A stretch of DNA of 64,000 nucleotides from an uncultured Muribaculaceae bacterium (GTDB lineage Bacteria; Bacteroidota; Bacteroidia; Bacteroidales; Muribaculaceae), in NCBI GenBank assembly GCA_934636465.1, contig CAKUAR010000009.1, forward strand, positions 6,510 through 70,509. The letters run 5' to 3'. Position numbers and translations under genes: made by a program. Below the pieces are notes generated by a model. That model was not told the origin of the DNA. It searched no databases and saw nothing but the letters and a program-made list of their open reading frames with translations. Position 1 is the stretch's first letter. Every line of letters begins with the position of its first letter. This document shows positions 15,901-24,211 of the stretch, in pieces.

Positions 15901-16887
15901 ATGAAGAGAAGATTAAGATACGTTTTGCTTGTGGCTCTTGTCTGGCTTTTTCCGGCAATGGCCATGTGTGGTAATGTGCAGCTGAGCGCAAAGCTTGACT
16001 CGGCATTGCTGCTTATGGGCAAAACCACGGCTATGCACATAGAAATTGTGCAAGACAAGAACGTGAAGGGCTACTTTGTGGAAGAGCACGCCGACACGCT
16101 CAATGCCTTTGTGGAGATAGCCGGTCGCCCGAAAGCCGACACCGTGGATTTGGGCAACAACAGAATACAGATAAAAAAAGACTTGATTTTGCAGTCGTTT
16201 GACTCCGGCATGTATGTGTTGCCGCCACTGCGGTATGTGGTTGGCAACGACACGGTGAAGTCGAACCAGTTGACTCTGAAGGTGCTGCCGGTGAAGGTGG
16301 GCAACCTGAAGGACATTCACGACTACAAACCGGTGCAAGAAGTGCCATTCAAGCTGTTTGACCTGGTGCCGACGTTCATCACCGACTATTGGTGGGTGTA
16401 TCTGATAGTTGTGGTGCTTGTGCTTGCAGGCTTGTATGCCTACTTCAAGTGGTACAGGAAAGGAATAAATCCACTGAAGCATGAGAAGAAACGCCTGCCG
16501 CCTTACGAGGAAGCCGTGCTTGGGCTAAAGGAGCTCAAGGGTCGCAACTTGTGGCAAAACGGGCAGGAAAAGGAATATTTCACGCAACTGACTGACATCT
16601 TAAGGGTGTATATAGATCGCCGCTTCAAGGTGAACGCTGTGGAAATGACGAGCAGCCAAATAATAGCCGTGCTGAAGAAAAACGAAGAAACAAAGGCTGT
16701 GAACGAGCAGCTCAAGTCAATTTTGGAAATGGCCGACTTTGTGAAATTTGCCAACATGAAGCCGCTGGCCGATGACAACGAGGCAGCTTACAACAAGGCT
16801 GTGCATTTCGTGGAAGAAACCAAACCTGCTCCGGAGCCAGAACCAGAGGCTGACAAGGCTGGTGGAAAGGAGGAGGTGAAGAAATGA
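15901..16887 (+). CDS. Signal-peptide/TM protein of the bat locus, function unknown
   Basis: 328 residues. A signal peptide is clear (MKRRLRYVLLVALVWLFPAMA). An extracytoplasmic beta-rich part spans about 25-155, and one TM helix spans ~163-183 (YLIVVVLVLAGLYAYFKWY). The cytoplasmic tail of about 145 residues is charged and helical and ends Pro/Glu/Lys-rich. It lies between the DUF58 gene and batA and overlaps batA by ATGA. It occupies the slot where Bacteroidota bat loci often carry an extra BatD-like membrane protein. I cannot name a reaction; bridging outer VWA proteins and cytoplasmic MoxR is inference. Confidence 0.85.
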   Translation: MKRRLRYVLLVALVWLFPAMAMCGNVQLSAKLDSALLLMGKTTAMHIEIVQDKNVKGYFVEEHADTLNAFVEIAGRPKADTVDLGNNRIQIKKDLILQSFDSGMYVLPPLRYVVGNDTVKSNQLTLKVLPVKVGNLKDIHDYKPVQEVPFKLFDLVPTFITDYWWVYLIVVVLVLAGLYAYFKWYRKGINPLKHEKKRLPPYEEAVLGLKELKGRNLWQNGQEKEYFTQLTDILRVYIDRRFKVNAVEMTSSQIIAVLKKNEETKAVNEQLKSILEMADFVKFANMKPLADDNEAAYNKAVHFVEETKPAPEPEPEADKAGGKEEVKK

Positions 16888-17873
16888 AATTTGCCAATCC
16901 TCAACTACTGTGGCTGTCTTTGATATACGTGCCGCTGATAGTGTGGTATGTGAAACGCCGCCGCAGCGCATCGCCCACAGTGCTGCTGTCAACCACAAAG
17001 CAGTTTGACAGCCTTGGCACAAGCTGGAAAGTGGTGCTAATGCACTTGATGTTTGTGGCAAAATTGCTTGCCATAGGGTGCGGAATAATCATATTGTGCC
17101 GCCCGCAGTCGTATGACAGTTGGTCAACCTCGGAAACAGAGGGAACAGACATTGTGGTGGCAATGGACGTGTCAACGAGTATGCTTGCCAAGGACTTCAA
17201 CCCGACGCGCCTTGACGCGGCAAAAGATGTGGCAACACAGTTTGTGACAGGGCGCGAGAGCGACAACATAGGACTCGTGATATTTGCTGGCGAGGCGTTT
17301 ACGCAGGTGCCAATGACCACCGACAACGCGTCGCTGGTTAACGCCATTCGTGACATAAAAATAGGCATGCTTGAGGACGGCACCGCCATTGGCGACGGCA
17401 TAGCCACGGCAATCAACCGCATAAGAGACGGCAAGGCCAAGTCGAAGAGCATAATACTGCTTACCGACGGCTCAAACAACACTGGCACGGTGGCACCATT
17501 CACGGCGGCACAAGTGGCGCAGAAATATGGCATTAAAATCTACACGATAGGCGTGGGCAGCAACGGCACCGCGCTTTATCCTGTGGCGATGGACTACAGC
17601 GGCAGATTGCAATACCAGCGCATGCCAGTGGTGATAGACGAGGGCGCTTTGCAAAAAATAGCCCAGACTACCGGAGGAAAATATTTCAGAGCCACGAGCA
17701 AAGGTGTGCTGAAATCAATTTTCAAAGAAATCGACAAACTTGAGAAAACGCGTATGGACGTGAGAAACTTCAGCCATGCCCAAGACGACTACATGCCGTG
17801 GGCGTGGGCACTGCTTGCCCTGGTGCTTGTGGTGCTGGTTTCGCGCTACACAGTGCTGCGGCACATGCCATAA
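16884..17873 (+). CDS. batA: BatA, VWA-domain membrane protein
   Basis: 329 residues. An N-terminal membrane anchor pair (about 5-20 and 55-75) flanks a short basic loop. The VWA domain (~85-290) has a complete MIDAS start VVAMDVSTSMLA (DxSxS) and LLTDGSNNTGT. A C-terminal TM helix (about 305-323) follows. Bacteroides aerotolerance (Bat) proteins were first described in B. fragilis; their exact biochemistry is unsettled. It overlaps the previous gene by four bases and is followed by the paralogue batB. Confidence 0.93.
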   Translation: MKFANPQLLWLSLIYVPLIVWYVKRRRSASPTVLLSTTKQFDSLGTSWKVVLMHLMFVAKLLAIGCGIIILCRPQSYDSWSTSETEGTDIVVAMDVSTSMLAKDFNPTRLDAAKDVATQFVTGRESDNIGLVIFAGEAFTQVPMTTDNASLVNAIRDIKIGMLEDGTAIGDGIATAINRIRDGKAKSKSIILLTDGSNNTGTVAPFTAAQVAQKYGIKIYTIGVGSNGTALYPVAMDYSGRLQYQRMPVVIDEGALQKIAQTTGGKYFRATSKGVLKSIFKEIDKLEKTRMDVRNFSHAQDDYMPWAWALLALVLVVLVSRYTVLRHMP

Positions 17874-17913
17874 ACCACAGAAAGCGAGTTTCTCGAATTG
17901 AAGGAAATGAATT

Positions 17914-18951
17914 ATGTTTAGTTTTGCCAATCCTGAATATTTATATCTGCTTCTGCTAATTCCAGTGATAGCAGTGCTGTTTTTGTGGTCGAGAGCCAAG
18001 CGAAAAAAGAGCATTGCCAAGTTTGGACGCAAGGCGGTGGTGGAAACATTGATGCCCGATGTGTCAACCTACAAGCCGTGGATAAAGCTCACGCTTGAAC
18101 TGCTGGCACTGGCGGCAATAGTGATAGTGCTGGCCAGACCGAGAGCCGGGGCACGCACAAGCACCACGACCACGCGCGGCATAGAGGTGATGGTGGCACT
18201 TGACGTGTCGAACTCCATGCGAGCCTCGTGCAGCGACAATCCAGACGACATGAGCCGCCTGGAACGCTCAAAGATGATATTGGAAAAGCTGATTGACAAG
18301 TTTGAGAATGACCGCGTGGGCTTGATTGTGTTTGCCGGCAATGCCTATGTGCAGATGCCAATCACAAGCGACTACCTGTCGGCAAAAATGTATTTGAGCA
18401 ACATCAACACCAATATGGTGCCTACGCAAGGCACAGCAATAGGCGCAGCAATCAACCTGGCAATGAACTCGTTCTCTAAAAACAAGAAGTGCCAGAAGTC
18501 AATCATAGTGATAACCGACGGTGAGAATCACGAGGACGACGCCGTGGGCGCGGCAAAAGAAGCTGCCAAAAACGGAATCCAAGTGAACGTGGTGGGCATG
18601 GGCGCAACTAACGGCGCACCAATACCTATGAGCAACGGAGGCTATTTGAAAGACGACAACGGCCAGGTGGTGTCCACGTTTCTTAACGAGAAAATGGCGA
18701 GCGACATAGCTGCTGCCGGCAAGGGCGTGTATGTGTCGGGGGCTGCCGGCGACGCGCTTGAAACCCTGCAAGACTCGCTCAACAAACTCGCCAAGTCGAA
18801 CCTCTCGCAGGTGACCTATAGCCAGCGCGACGAGCAATTCCCGATATTTGCGTGGATAGCCATATTGCTTATTATTGCCGACATGTTGGTGTCGGAGCGC
18901 AAAAACTCATGGCTGAAGAAGTATAATTTCTTTACAAAAGACGGAAAATGA
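17914..18951 (+). CDS. batB: BatB, VWA-domain membrane protein
   Basis: 345 residues, a paralogue of BatA. Both start FANPxxL-like, with two N-terminal TM segments, a VWA domain with the MIDAS motif VALDVSNSMRAS and VITDGENHEDD, and a C-terminal TM helix (FAWIAILLIIADMLV). The stop overlaps the batC ATG (AATGA arrangement). BatA and BatB are expected to form a membrane complex with the TPR proteins BatC and BatE. Confidence 0.93.
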   Translation: MFSFANPEYLYLLLLIPVIAVLFLWSRAKRKKSIAKFGRKAVVETLMPDVSTYKPWIKLTLELLALAAIVIVLARPRAGARTSTTTTRGIEVMVALDVSNSMRASCSDNPDDMSRLERSKMILEKLIDKFENDRVGLIVFAGNAYVQMPITSDYLSAKMYLSNINTNMVPTQGTAIGAAINLAMNSFSKNKKCQKSIIVITDGENHEDDAVGAAKEAAKNGIQVNVVGMGATNGAPIPMSNGGYLKDDNGQVVSTFLNEKMASDIAAAGKGVYVSGAAGDALETLQDSLNKLAKSNLSQVTYSQRDEQFPIFAWIAILLIIADMLVSERKNSWLKKYNFFTKDGK

Positions 18952-19721
18952 AAAACGTGATAAACATATTGCTTTTGCTTTGTACTTTCTTGGCTCCAGC
19001 GGCTGGCCACTGCGGCGAGTCGGCTGGTAAGCAGGAAATAAAAACTGTGAAAAAGGAGAGAATTCACATACGCAAGGGCAACAAACTATATGCCTCAAAG
19101 CGTTTTGCCGATGCCGAGGTGGAATATCGCAAGGCTTTGCAGGAAAATCCGCAGTCGCAGATAGCCACATTCAATTTGGCCACATCGCTGCTGAAGCAAA
19201 GTTCGGGCTCTGGTCAGAGCAAGGACAAAAACGACCCACTGAACCAGGCTGAAACGCTGCTTGGCAATGTGGTGAAGACCACGGCAAACACTGAACTGCT
19301 GTGGAAAGCCTATTATGACCTGGGCAACATAGCCTATCGCCGCCAGCAATATGACAAGGCAATAGAGCGCTATAAAAACGCGCTCCGCAAAAATCCGAAT
19401 GACGACGAGGCGCGCGACAACTTACGTCTTGCTCAACTGAAGAAGAAAGACGGAGGTCAGAACAACCAAAACAAAAATCAGAACAAGGACAACAAAGACA
19501 AGGACAAGCAGAAACAGCAGCAAAATCAGAACCAAAACCAGAATAAGAATCAAAACCAAAACAAGCAGCAACAACCGCAGCCTGTGAACATGAGTCAGCA
19601 GAACATAGAGCAAATTCTGAAGACCATGCAGGACAAGGAGGAATCGACCCAACGAAAGGTCAACGCCTCGAAAGCGCAACGTGAGCAGAGCGAGCGGCGC
19701 AGAACCCAGAATGAGTGGTGA
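18948..19721 (+). CDS. batC: BatC, exported TPR protein with Asn/Gln/Lys-rich tail
   Basis: 257 residues. A signal peptide (MKNVINILLLLCTFLAPAAG) is followed by TPR repeats at about 40-165 (GNKLYASKRFADAEVEYRKAL and DLGNIAYRRQQYDKAIERYK, given in part). A long low-complexity Asn/Gln/Lys stretch (about 170-215) and a basic coiled tail follow. It overlaps batB by four bases. TPRs suggest a scaffold for the BatA/BatB VWA proteins. The N/Q-rich stretch is much longer than a simple linker needs. Confidence 0.92.
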   Translation: MKNVINILLLLCTFLAPAAGHCGESAGKQEIKTVKKERIHIRKGNKLYASKRFADAEVEYRKALQENPQSQIATFNLATSLLKQSSGSGQSKDKNDPLNQAETLLGNVVKTTANTELLWKAYYDLGNIAYRRQQYDKAIERYKNALRKNPNDDEARDNLRLAQLKKKDGGQNNQNKNQNKDNKDKDKQKQQQNQNQNQNKNQNQNKQQQPQPVNMSQQNIEQILKTMQDKEESTQRKVNASKAQREQSERRRTQNEW

Positions 19722-19748
19722 TGTGTGATGACTTGTGTGTTTTATGTT

Positions 19749-21566
19749 ATGAAAAGATTTAGCAAAATATTACTGATATTGACGGCTGCCCTGACACCTC
19801 TGGTGACATGGGCGGCGGTTTCGTTTACCGTGCAGGCACCAAGGCAGGTGTCGCAAGGCAATAAGTTCAATGTGACCTATGTGCTCAACAACGCTGAAGG
19901 GTCAGGTTTTTCGGCTCCAGACATTTCGGGTGCCACAAAGCTATATGGACCGGCACTGTCAACGTCGTATAGCTCGGTGTCGGTGAACGGACGCAGCTCA
20001 AGCTCGTCGTCGCAGGAGTACACCATGATTTACAAGGCCAACAAGGTGGGAAAATACAGAATTGGCGGAGCATCGATTATGGTTAATGGCAAGCGACTGA
20101 CCACACGTTCGTTCACGATAGAGATTGTGCCGTCGGGGCAGCATGTGAGCGGCAATGCACAATCGTCGGCATCGCCTAACGGTGTGAAATATAGCGACCC
20201 GATGACGCAGACGGCTGGCAAGGCTGTTAAGGCCAACGACTTGTTTGTGAGAATAGAGATGTCGAAAAAGCGCATCTTTGAGCAAGAGGCTGTGGTTTGC
20301 ACCATAAAACTCTACACCAAATATCAGATTTCGCAATTCTTCCCCACGCTGCAACCATCGTTCAATGGTTTCTTGATAGAGGAATTGCCTCTGTCGCCAA
20401 ACCTCAACAAGATAGAGCGCGTGAACGGAGAAAATTATATGGTGGCGGAACTGAAAAAGTGCATACTGTTTCCGCAGCAGTCGGGCAAGCTGACCATAAC
20501 TTCGGGCAACTACGACCTGTCGGTGGTGCAATATGACACCTATCGCAGCGTGTTTGGCACGCTGTCGCAGCCAGTGGAGCGCAAATTGCAGGTGAAGTCG
20601 AACTCGGCGACCGTGTATATAGAGCCGCTGCCAGAACCAAAACCGGCGAATTTCAGTGGAGCCGTGGGCAACTTCACAGTAGATGCCACGGTGAAGCCAG
20701 CCGACTTGAAGACATACGCCGCAGCCACATATAGCTACATAATAAAGGGCACAGGAAACTTGAAATATATCAAGGCTCCAAACGTGAAGTTCCCTAAGCA
20801 GTTTGACGTGTATGACCCCCAAAACAAGGTGGCAGCCGCGCCAAACGGCTCAAATGTGAGCGGAACTTTGGCTATCAATTATATGTTTATTCCACAGTTT
20901 GCCGGCGATTTTGAGATACCAGCCAATGATTTTGTGTATTTCAACCCGGAATCAGGCAAGTATGTGACCCTCAAAACACGTAGCTTCAGTCTGCATGTGG
21001 CAAAGGGCAAGGGCACGCCGTCGAGCCACTACAAGATACAGAACCTTGACATACGCCGCAATGCCACCGACACGTCGGAGCTTAGCAAGACGACATCGTT
21101 TGTAATAAGCAGTGTGTGGTATTGGCTTGGCTATGTGGTGCCGGTTGTGGCGCTGGCTGTGATATTGCTCATCTATCGCAAGCAGCTCAAGGAGCGTGCC
21201 GACTCAAGACTCATGAGGCGCAAGCGCGCAAGCAAACTCGCAAGGAAACGCCTGAAACGCGCCAAGGCATTGCTTGCCGCCAACGACAGCAATGGCTTCT
21301 ATGCCGAGTTGTCTGATGCCATGTGGGGCTATTTGAGCGACAAACTCAACATACCAGGCTCGGAGTTGAGCAAGGACAACATAAGCGCAGAGCTTGACAA
21401 GTTTGGCGTTGACCAGGAGTTGAGAGATGCCACTATGGACTTGCTGAACAAATGCGAATTTGCCCAGTATGCTCCGGAGCTTGCCAAGACCGACATGGAC
21501 ACGGTGCTTAGCGAGGCCGCCGCACTGATGGATAAACTTGAAACCGTAAAGAGGATAGGAAAATGA
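19749..21566 (+). CDS. batD: BatD, exported membrane-anchored beta-rich protein
   Basis: 605 residues from ATG 19749 (MKRFSKILLILTAAL); the upstream in-frame ATG at 19725 adds eight residues ahead of a good signal peptide. After the signal peptide comes a large beta-rich ectodomain (about 25-450) with repeated Ig-like stretches. One TM helix (~455-475, WLGYVVPVVALAVILLIY) and a cytoplasmic Lys/Arg/Ala-rich helical tail follow. Overlaps batE by ATGA. BatD is the large membrane component of the operon in Bacteroidota and spirochetes; its role is unknown. Confidence 0.9.
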   Translation: MKRFSKILLILTAALTPLVTWAAVSFTVQAPRQVSQGNKFNVTYVLNNAEGSGFSAPDISGATKLYGPALSTSYSSVSVNGRSSSSSSQEYTMIYKANKVGKYRIGGASIMVNGKRLTTRSFTIEIVPSGQHVSGNAQSSASPNGVKYSDPMTQTAGKAVKANDLFVRIEMSKKRIFEQEAVVCTIKLYTKYQISQFFPTLQPSFNGFLIEELPLSPNLNKIERVNGENYMVAELKKCILFPQQSGKLTITSGNYDLSVVQYDTYRSVFGTLSQPVERKLQVKSNSATVYIEPLPEPKPANFSGAVGNFTVDATVKPADLKTYAAATYSYIIKGTGNLKYIKAPNVKFPKQFDVYDPQNKVAAAPNGSNVSGTLAINYMFIPQFAGDFEIPANDFVYFNPESGKYVTLKTRSFSLHVAKGKGTPSSHYKIQNLDIRRNATDTSELSKTTSFVISSVWYWLGYVVPVVALAVILLIYRKQLKERADSRLMRRKRASKLARKRLKRAKALLAANDSNGFYAELSDAMWGYLSDKLNIPGSELSKDNISAELDKFGVDQELRDATMDLLNKCEFAQYAPELAKTDMDTVLSEAAALMDKLETVKRIGK

Positions 21567-22351
21567 TTAGAAAGATATTGACTCTGGCAGCTGTGATGCT
21601 CATGGGGTGGCAAATGGCTTTTGCCGCTGGAAACGCTGACTTCTCGGCAGCCAACAAAGCATATAGCAGCGAATTATATAACAAGGCGTTGCAGACGTAT
21701 CTCAACATTGCAAAAAAAGACGGAGTGTCGTCGGAACTGTACTACAACATAGGCAACACTTACTACAGGCTCAACGACAGGGCTAACGCAGTGCTCTACT
21801 ATGAGCGTGCCCTGCTGCTTGACCCCTCGAATGGCGATGCACGCTATAACCTCGACTTCGTGCGCACCAAAGCGCAGATAAACCAAGACTCCGGAAGCTC
21901 TTTTTTCAGCAACTGGATAGACGGCCAAGTGTGCAGCCACAGCAGCGACATGTGGGCTGTGACGGCTCTCGTAACGTTTTTGCTGATGCTGGGCTGTGTG
22001 CTGCTCTATGTGCTTGTGAGTGGCGTGGCTGTGCGCAAGGTGGGCTTCTTTGGCGGAGGTCTGATGCTCGTGGTGTGCGTGTTGAGCCTGATATGCTCTC
22101 TGCACGTTAAAAACCGTGCTGAAAATCACAATTATGCAATAGTGATGAATGACAACGCGGTGTTCAGTACAGCTCCGCGCCAACCCAAAGATAAAACCGA
22201 GGTGCCTGTGAAAATGGGTGCCGGATATAAGGTGGAGCTGAAAGACTCGATTGTGAGCAAAGACGGCCACCAGAATGTGAAATGGTATGACATTGAGACG
22301 TCTGACCAACAGCGAGCGTGGGTTAAATCGACCGATGTGGAGGTGATTTGA
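21563..22351 (+). CDS. batE: BatE, TPR and SH3-like membrane protein
   Basis: 262 residues. A signal peptide (MIRKILTLAAVMLMGWQMAFA) precedes two to three TPR units at about 25-110 (YYNIGNTYYRLNDRANAV). Two TM helices follow around 130-190. The C-terminal region (about 200-262) looks like a bacterial SH3 domain, with VPVKMGAGYKVEL and WYDIETSDQQRAWVKSTDVE (given in part). It ends the bat gene set and is followed after 43 bases by a PAP2 phosphatase. Confidence 0.9.
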   Translation: MIRKILTLAAVMLMGWQMAFAAGNADFSAANKAYSSELYNKALQTYLNIAKKDGVSSELYYNIGNTYYRLNDRANAVLYYERALLLDPSNGDARYNLDFVRTKAQINQDSGSSFFSNWIDGQVCSHSSDMWAVTALVTFLLMLGCVLLYVLVSGVAVRKVGFFGGGLMLVVCVLSLICSLHVKNRAENHNYAIVMNDNAVFSTAPRQPKDKTEVPVKMGAGYKVELKDSIVSKDGHQNVKWYDIETSDQQRAWVKSTDVEVI

Positions 22352-22394
22352 CACGAGAAATACAGATAACAACATATAATTGACAACGACACTG

Positions 22395-23060
22395 ATGGAA
22401 ACATTACGCGAGTTTGACGTGGCTTTGTTTTCGGCACTGAACGGTTGCCATAACGCATATTTCGACAATTTCATGTGGCTTGTGGCCGGTAAGTTTGCCT
22501 GGCTGCTGATGATAGTGGCACTGCTGCTGACGCTTCGCGACAAAGGCTGGCGCACGGCACTGCTCACGGTGCTTGCTGTGGCGGTTGTGATAGCCATTGC
22601 CGACCAAGTGTCGTCGGGCATAATAAAGCCCATAGTGGAGCGTTTACGCCCGTCGCACAATCCCGACTTGGCTGCCACGATACATGTGGTCAACGGTTAC
22701 CACGGCGGACTTTACGGCTTTGTGTCGAGCCATGCAGCCAACTCCTTTGGCGTTGCTACACTGATTGCGCTGCTGTTCAGAAACAGGCGCGTGACGTGTG
22801 CCATGCTTGGCTGGGCGGTGCTGGTGTCATATAGCAGAATATATCTGGGAGTGCATTATCCTGGCGACATAGTGTGCGGAGCCTTGATAGGTGTGGCTGC
22901 CGGCGTGGTTGTGGCTTGGTTTTGGTGCAAATATGGGCACGACACCGGCAAGTGGGCTGTGGTGAAATTCACGCCACAAGATGCACTGATGCTTTCGGCG
23001 GCAGTGCTGGCTAATGTCTTGATACTGGTAGCAGTAGCATTTACGGGTGCTTTTGCTTGA
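22395..23060 (+). CDS. PAP2-family membrane phosphatase
   Basis: 221 residues with about six TM segments. The three PAP2 acid phosphatase motifs are present: KPIVERLRP (KX6RP), SSHAANSF (SxxH, with the usual PSGH changed) and SRIYLGVHYPGD (SRX5HX3D). Likely acts on undecaprenyl-diphosphate or another isoprenoid/lipid phosphate at the outer face of the inner membrane; the substrate is not readable. I chose ATG 22395 over a TTG at 22380. It is the last gene of the bat transcription unit by spacing. Confidence 0.9.
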   Translation: METLREFDVALFSALNGCHNAYFDNFMWLVAGKFAWLLMIVALLLTLRDKGWRTALLTVLAVAVVIAIADQVSSGIIKPIVERLRPSHNPDLAATIHVVNGYHGGLYGFVSSHAANSFGVATLIALLFRNRRVTCAMLGWAVLVSYSRIYLGVHYPGDIVCGALIGVAAGVVVAWFWCKYGHDTGKWAVVKFTPQDALMLSAAVLANVLILVAVAFTGAFA

Positions 23061-23166
23061 AAAAATAGTTGAGAAATAGTCCTGAAATATTTTTTTTATT
23101 GAAACATTTGTATTAAATTTATGGCAAATAACAAATTTATTGTTTGACATAAAAACAGTTATTATC

Positions 23167-23424
23167 ATGCCAAAGACTATTTCATTTAACGAACTCCGCA
23201 GGATTAAGGACAGCTTGCCATCAGGTTCAACCCACGTTATTGCAGACAAATTGAATGTAACCGTTCAAACAGTGAGGAATTATTTTGGAGGCTCTAATTA
23301 TGATGTGGGCAACAACATGGGAGTGCATATAGAACCAGGTCCTGACGGCGGAATTGTGATTCTTGATGATACGAAAATCTTAGATATGGCCCTTGGAATT
23401 TTAGCAAACAAGGCCGAAAAATAA
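23167..23424 (+). CDS. Small putative HTH DNA-binding protein, conserved in Bacteroidales
   Basis: 85 residues from ATG 23167. Residues ~5-40 form a helix-turn-helix-like segment (ELRRIKDSLPSG, HVIADKLNVTVQTVRNYFGG). The rest (HIEPGPDGGIVILDD, ILDMALGILANK) looks like a compact second half with a conserved PGPDGG turn. I recall near-identical small proteins in many Bacteroidales annotated only as DNA-binding. It is monocistronic, with an AT-rich leader and a strong terminator just downstream. Possibly a small nucleoid or regulatory protein. Confidence 0.75.
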   Translation: MPKTISFNELRRIKDSLPSGSTHVIADKLNVTVQTVRNYFGGSNYDVGNNMGVHIEPGPDGGIVILDDTKILDMALGILANKAEK

Positions 23425-23457
23425 GATAGCGTATAACAAAGTAACGAAATTTGAGAG

Positions 23458-23500
23458 TTTGGAGATTTTGTGAAAAAGCAAAGTCTCCAAATTTTTTTTG
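23458..23500 (+). terminator. Intrinsic terminator after the small HTH gene
   Basis: Thirteen-pair stem TTTGGAGATTTTG / CAAAGTCTCCAAA (one mismatch) around an 8-base loop, followed by eight Ts. Confidence 0.88.
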
Positions 23501-23515
23501 TGGGGGAGGGTGGGG

Positions 23516-23800
23516 TTAGAGGAGCGCGGGGAGTGGGGTGAAGGCGAGTATGGCTGCCCAGCAGATGGCGAGGCAAAGGAACACAACCGACAGCATGCAG
23601 AGCTGGCGACGCAGGAAATGCCGCTCTGGGCGTTGAAAAGTGCACTGCATGTATGTGAATGCAGCCATAAACAGGAAGAAGTCGTCAGCATAGCCTAAAA
23701 CGCCGAGGTCGTCGAAATCGTAGGGCATGACGATGTAGGCTATTGCCAGAATTAGCAGAATGACGGCTATGATGCGCTGAAGAAGTGTTTTTTGTTTCAT
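23516..23800 (-). CDS. Small DUF1232-like membrane protein
   Basis: 94 residues with two to three hydrophobic helices: IIAVILLILAIAYIVMPY, then LGYADDFFLFMAAFTYMQ, and a C-terminal helix. The MPYDFDDLGVLGYADD stretch resembles the DUF1232/YkvA motif (SPxDxxPD...G.xDD). Function unknown in the family. It is last in a tight minus-strand run with folK, tex and a metallophosphoesterase; 18 bases separate it from folK. Confidence 0.75.
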   Translation of the reverse strand: MKQKTLLQRIIAVILLILAIAYIVMPYDFDDLGVLGYADDFFLFMAAFTYMQCTFQRPERHFLRRQLCMLSVVFLCLAICWAAILAFTPLPALL

Positions 23801-23818
23801 TGTTGTGTGTGATGAGAA

Positions 23819-24211
23819 TTATTCTTTTGTTGTGCTTTGCTGGCTGTCGCTGCCGGTGAGCTGGGTCCAGCCTATTTTGAAGAATTGCTGGTTGAAGTCC
23901 CACTTGCGGAGCACAGTGTCGTTGAACACCACTATGTCGATGTCAATGGGGGTGACGTGCTCTTGGCGAGCTTTGGCGTCGCGGCCATGCGCCAGTTCGT
24001 AGGCTTTGAACAGCTGGTTGAGCTGGTCGGCTGTGTGGTGGCATGTGCCTACTGCCACGGCGTTGCAATAGGTGGCGGTGCGGCTCTGGGTGCTATAGGT
24101 GCTTGATATGCGGAACTGGCACAACAGTGTGCGAAGCCATGTGGCGGCAGTGCGTATGGCATCGGTGCCGCATGGCACGTTGCTGCTGATGCTTAATGCC
24201 ACTTTATTCAT
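23819..24211 (-). CDS. folK: Short, divergent HPPK (FolK-like)
   Basis: 130 residues resembling 2-amino-4-hydroxy-6-hydroxymethyl-dihydropteridine diphosphokinase of folate synthesis. Recognisable parts are the start VALSISSN (family ALGSN), RISSTYSTQ, YCNAVAVG and the metal-binding PIDIDIVVFND (family LDLDI). The family is usually about 160 residues. Here the N-terminal glycine loop is altered and the WGPR before the Asp pair reads EHVT. Both metal-binding Asp residues remain. The start overlaps the tex stop by eight bases, so the two are co-transcribed. Function is probable, but a better folK elsewhere in the genome cannot be excluded. Confidence 0.7.
   Translation of the reverse strand: MNKVALSISSNVPCGTDAIRTAATWLRTLLCQFRISSTYSTQSRTATYCNAVAVGTCHHTADQLNQLFKAYELAHGRDAKARQEHVTPIDIDIVVFNDTVLRKWDFNQQFFKIGWTQLTGSDSQQSTTKE

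Noticed and set aside
19440..19600. Possible CRISPR or tandem repeat
   Set aside because: Repetitive only at the amino-acid level (Asn/Gln/Lys-rich BatC); no regular repeat-spacer unit.
23558..23700. Plus-strand ORF over the DUF1232-like gene
   Set aside because: Minus-strand protein has hydrophobic helices and a DUF1232-like motif and follows folK in an operon; plus-strand frame shows none.
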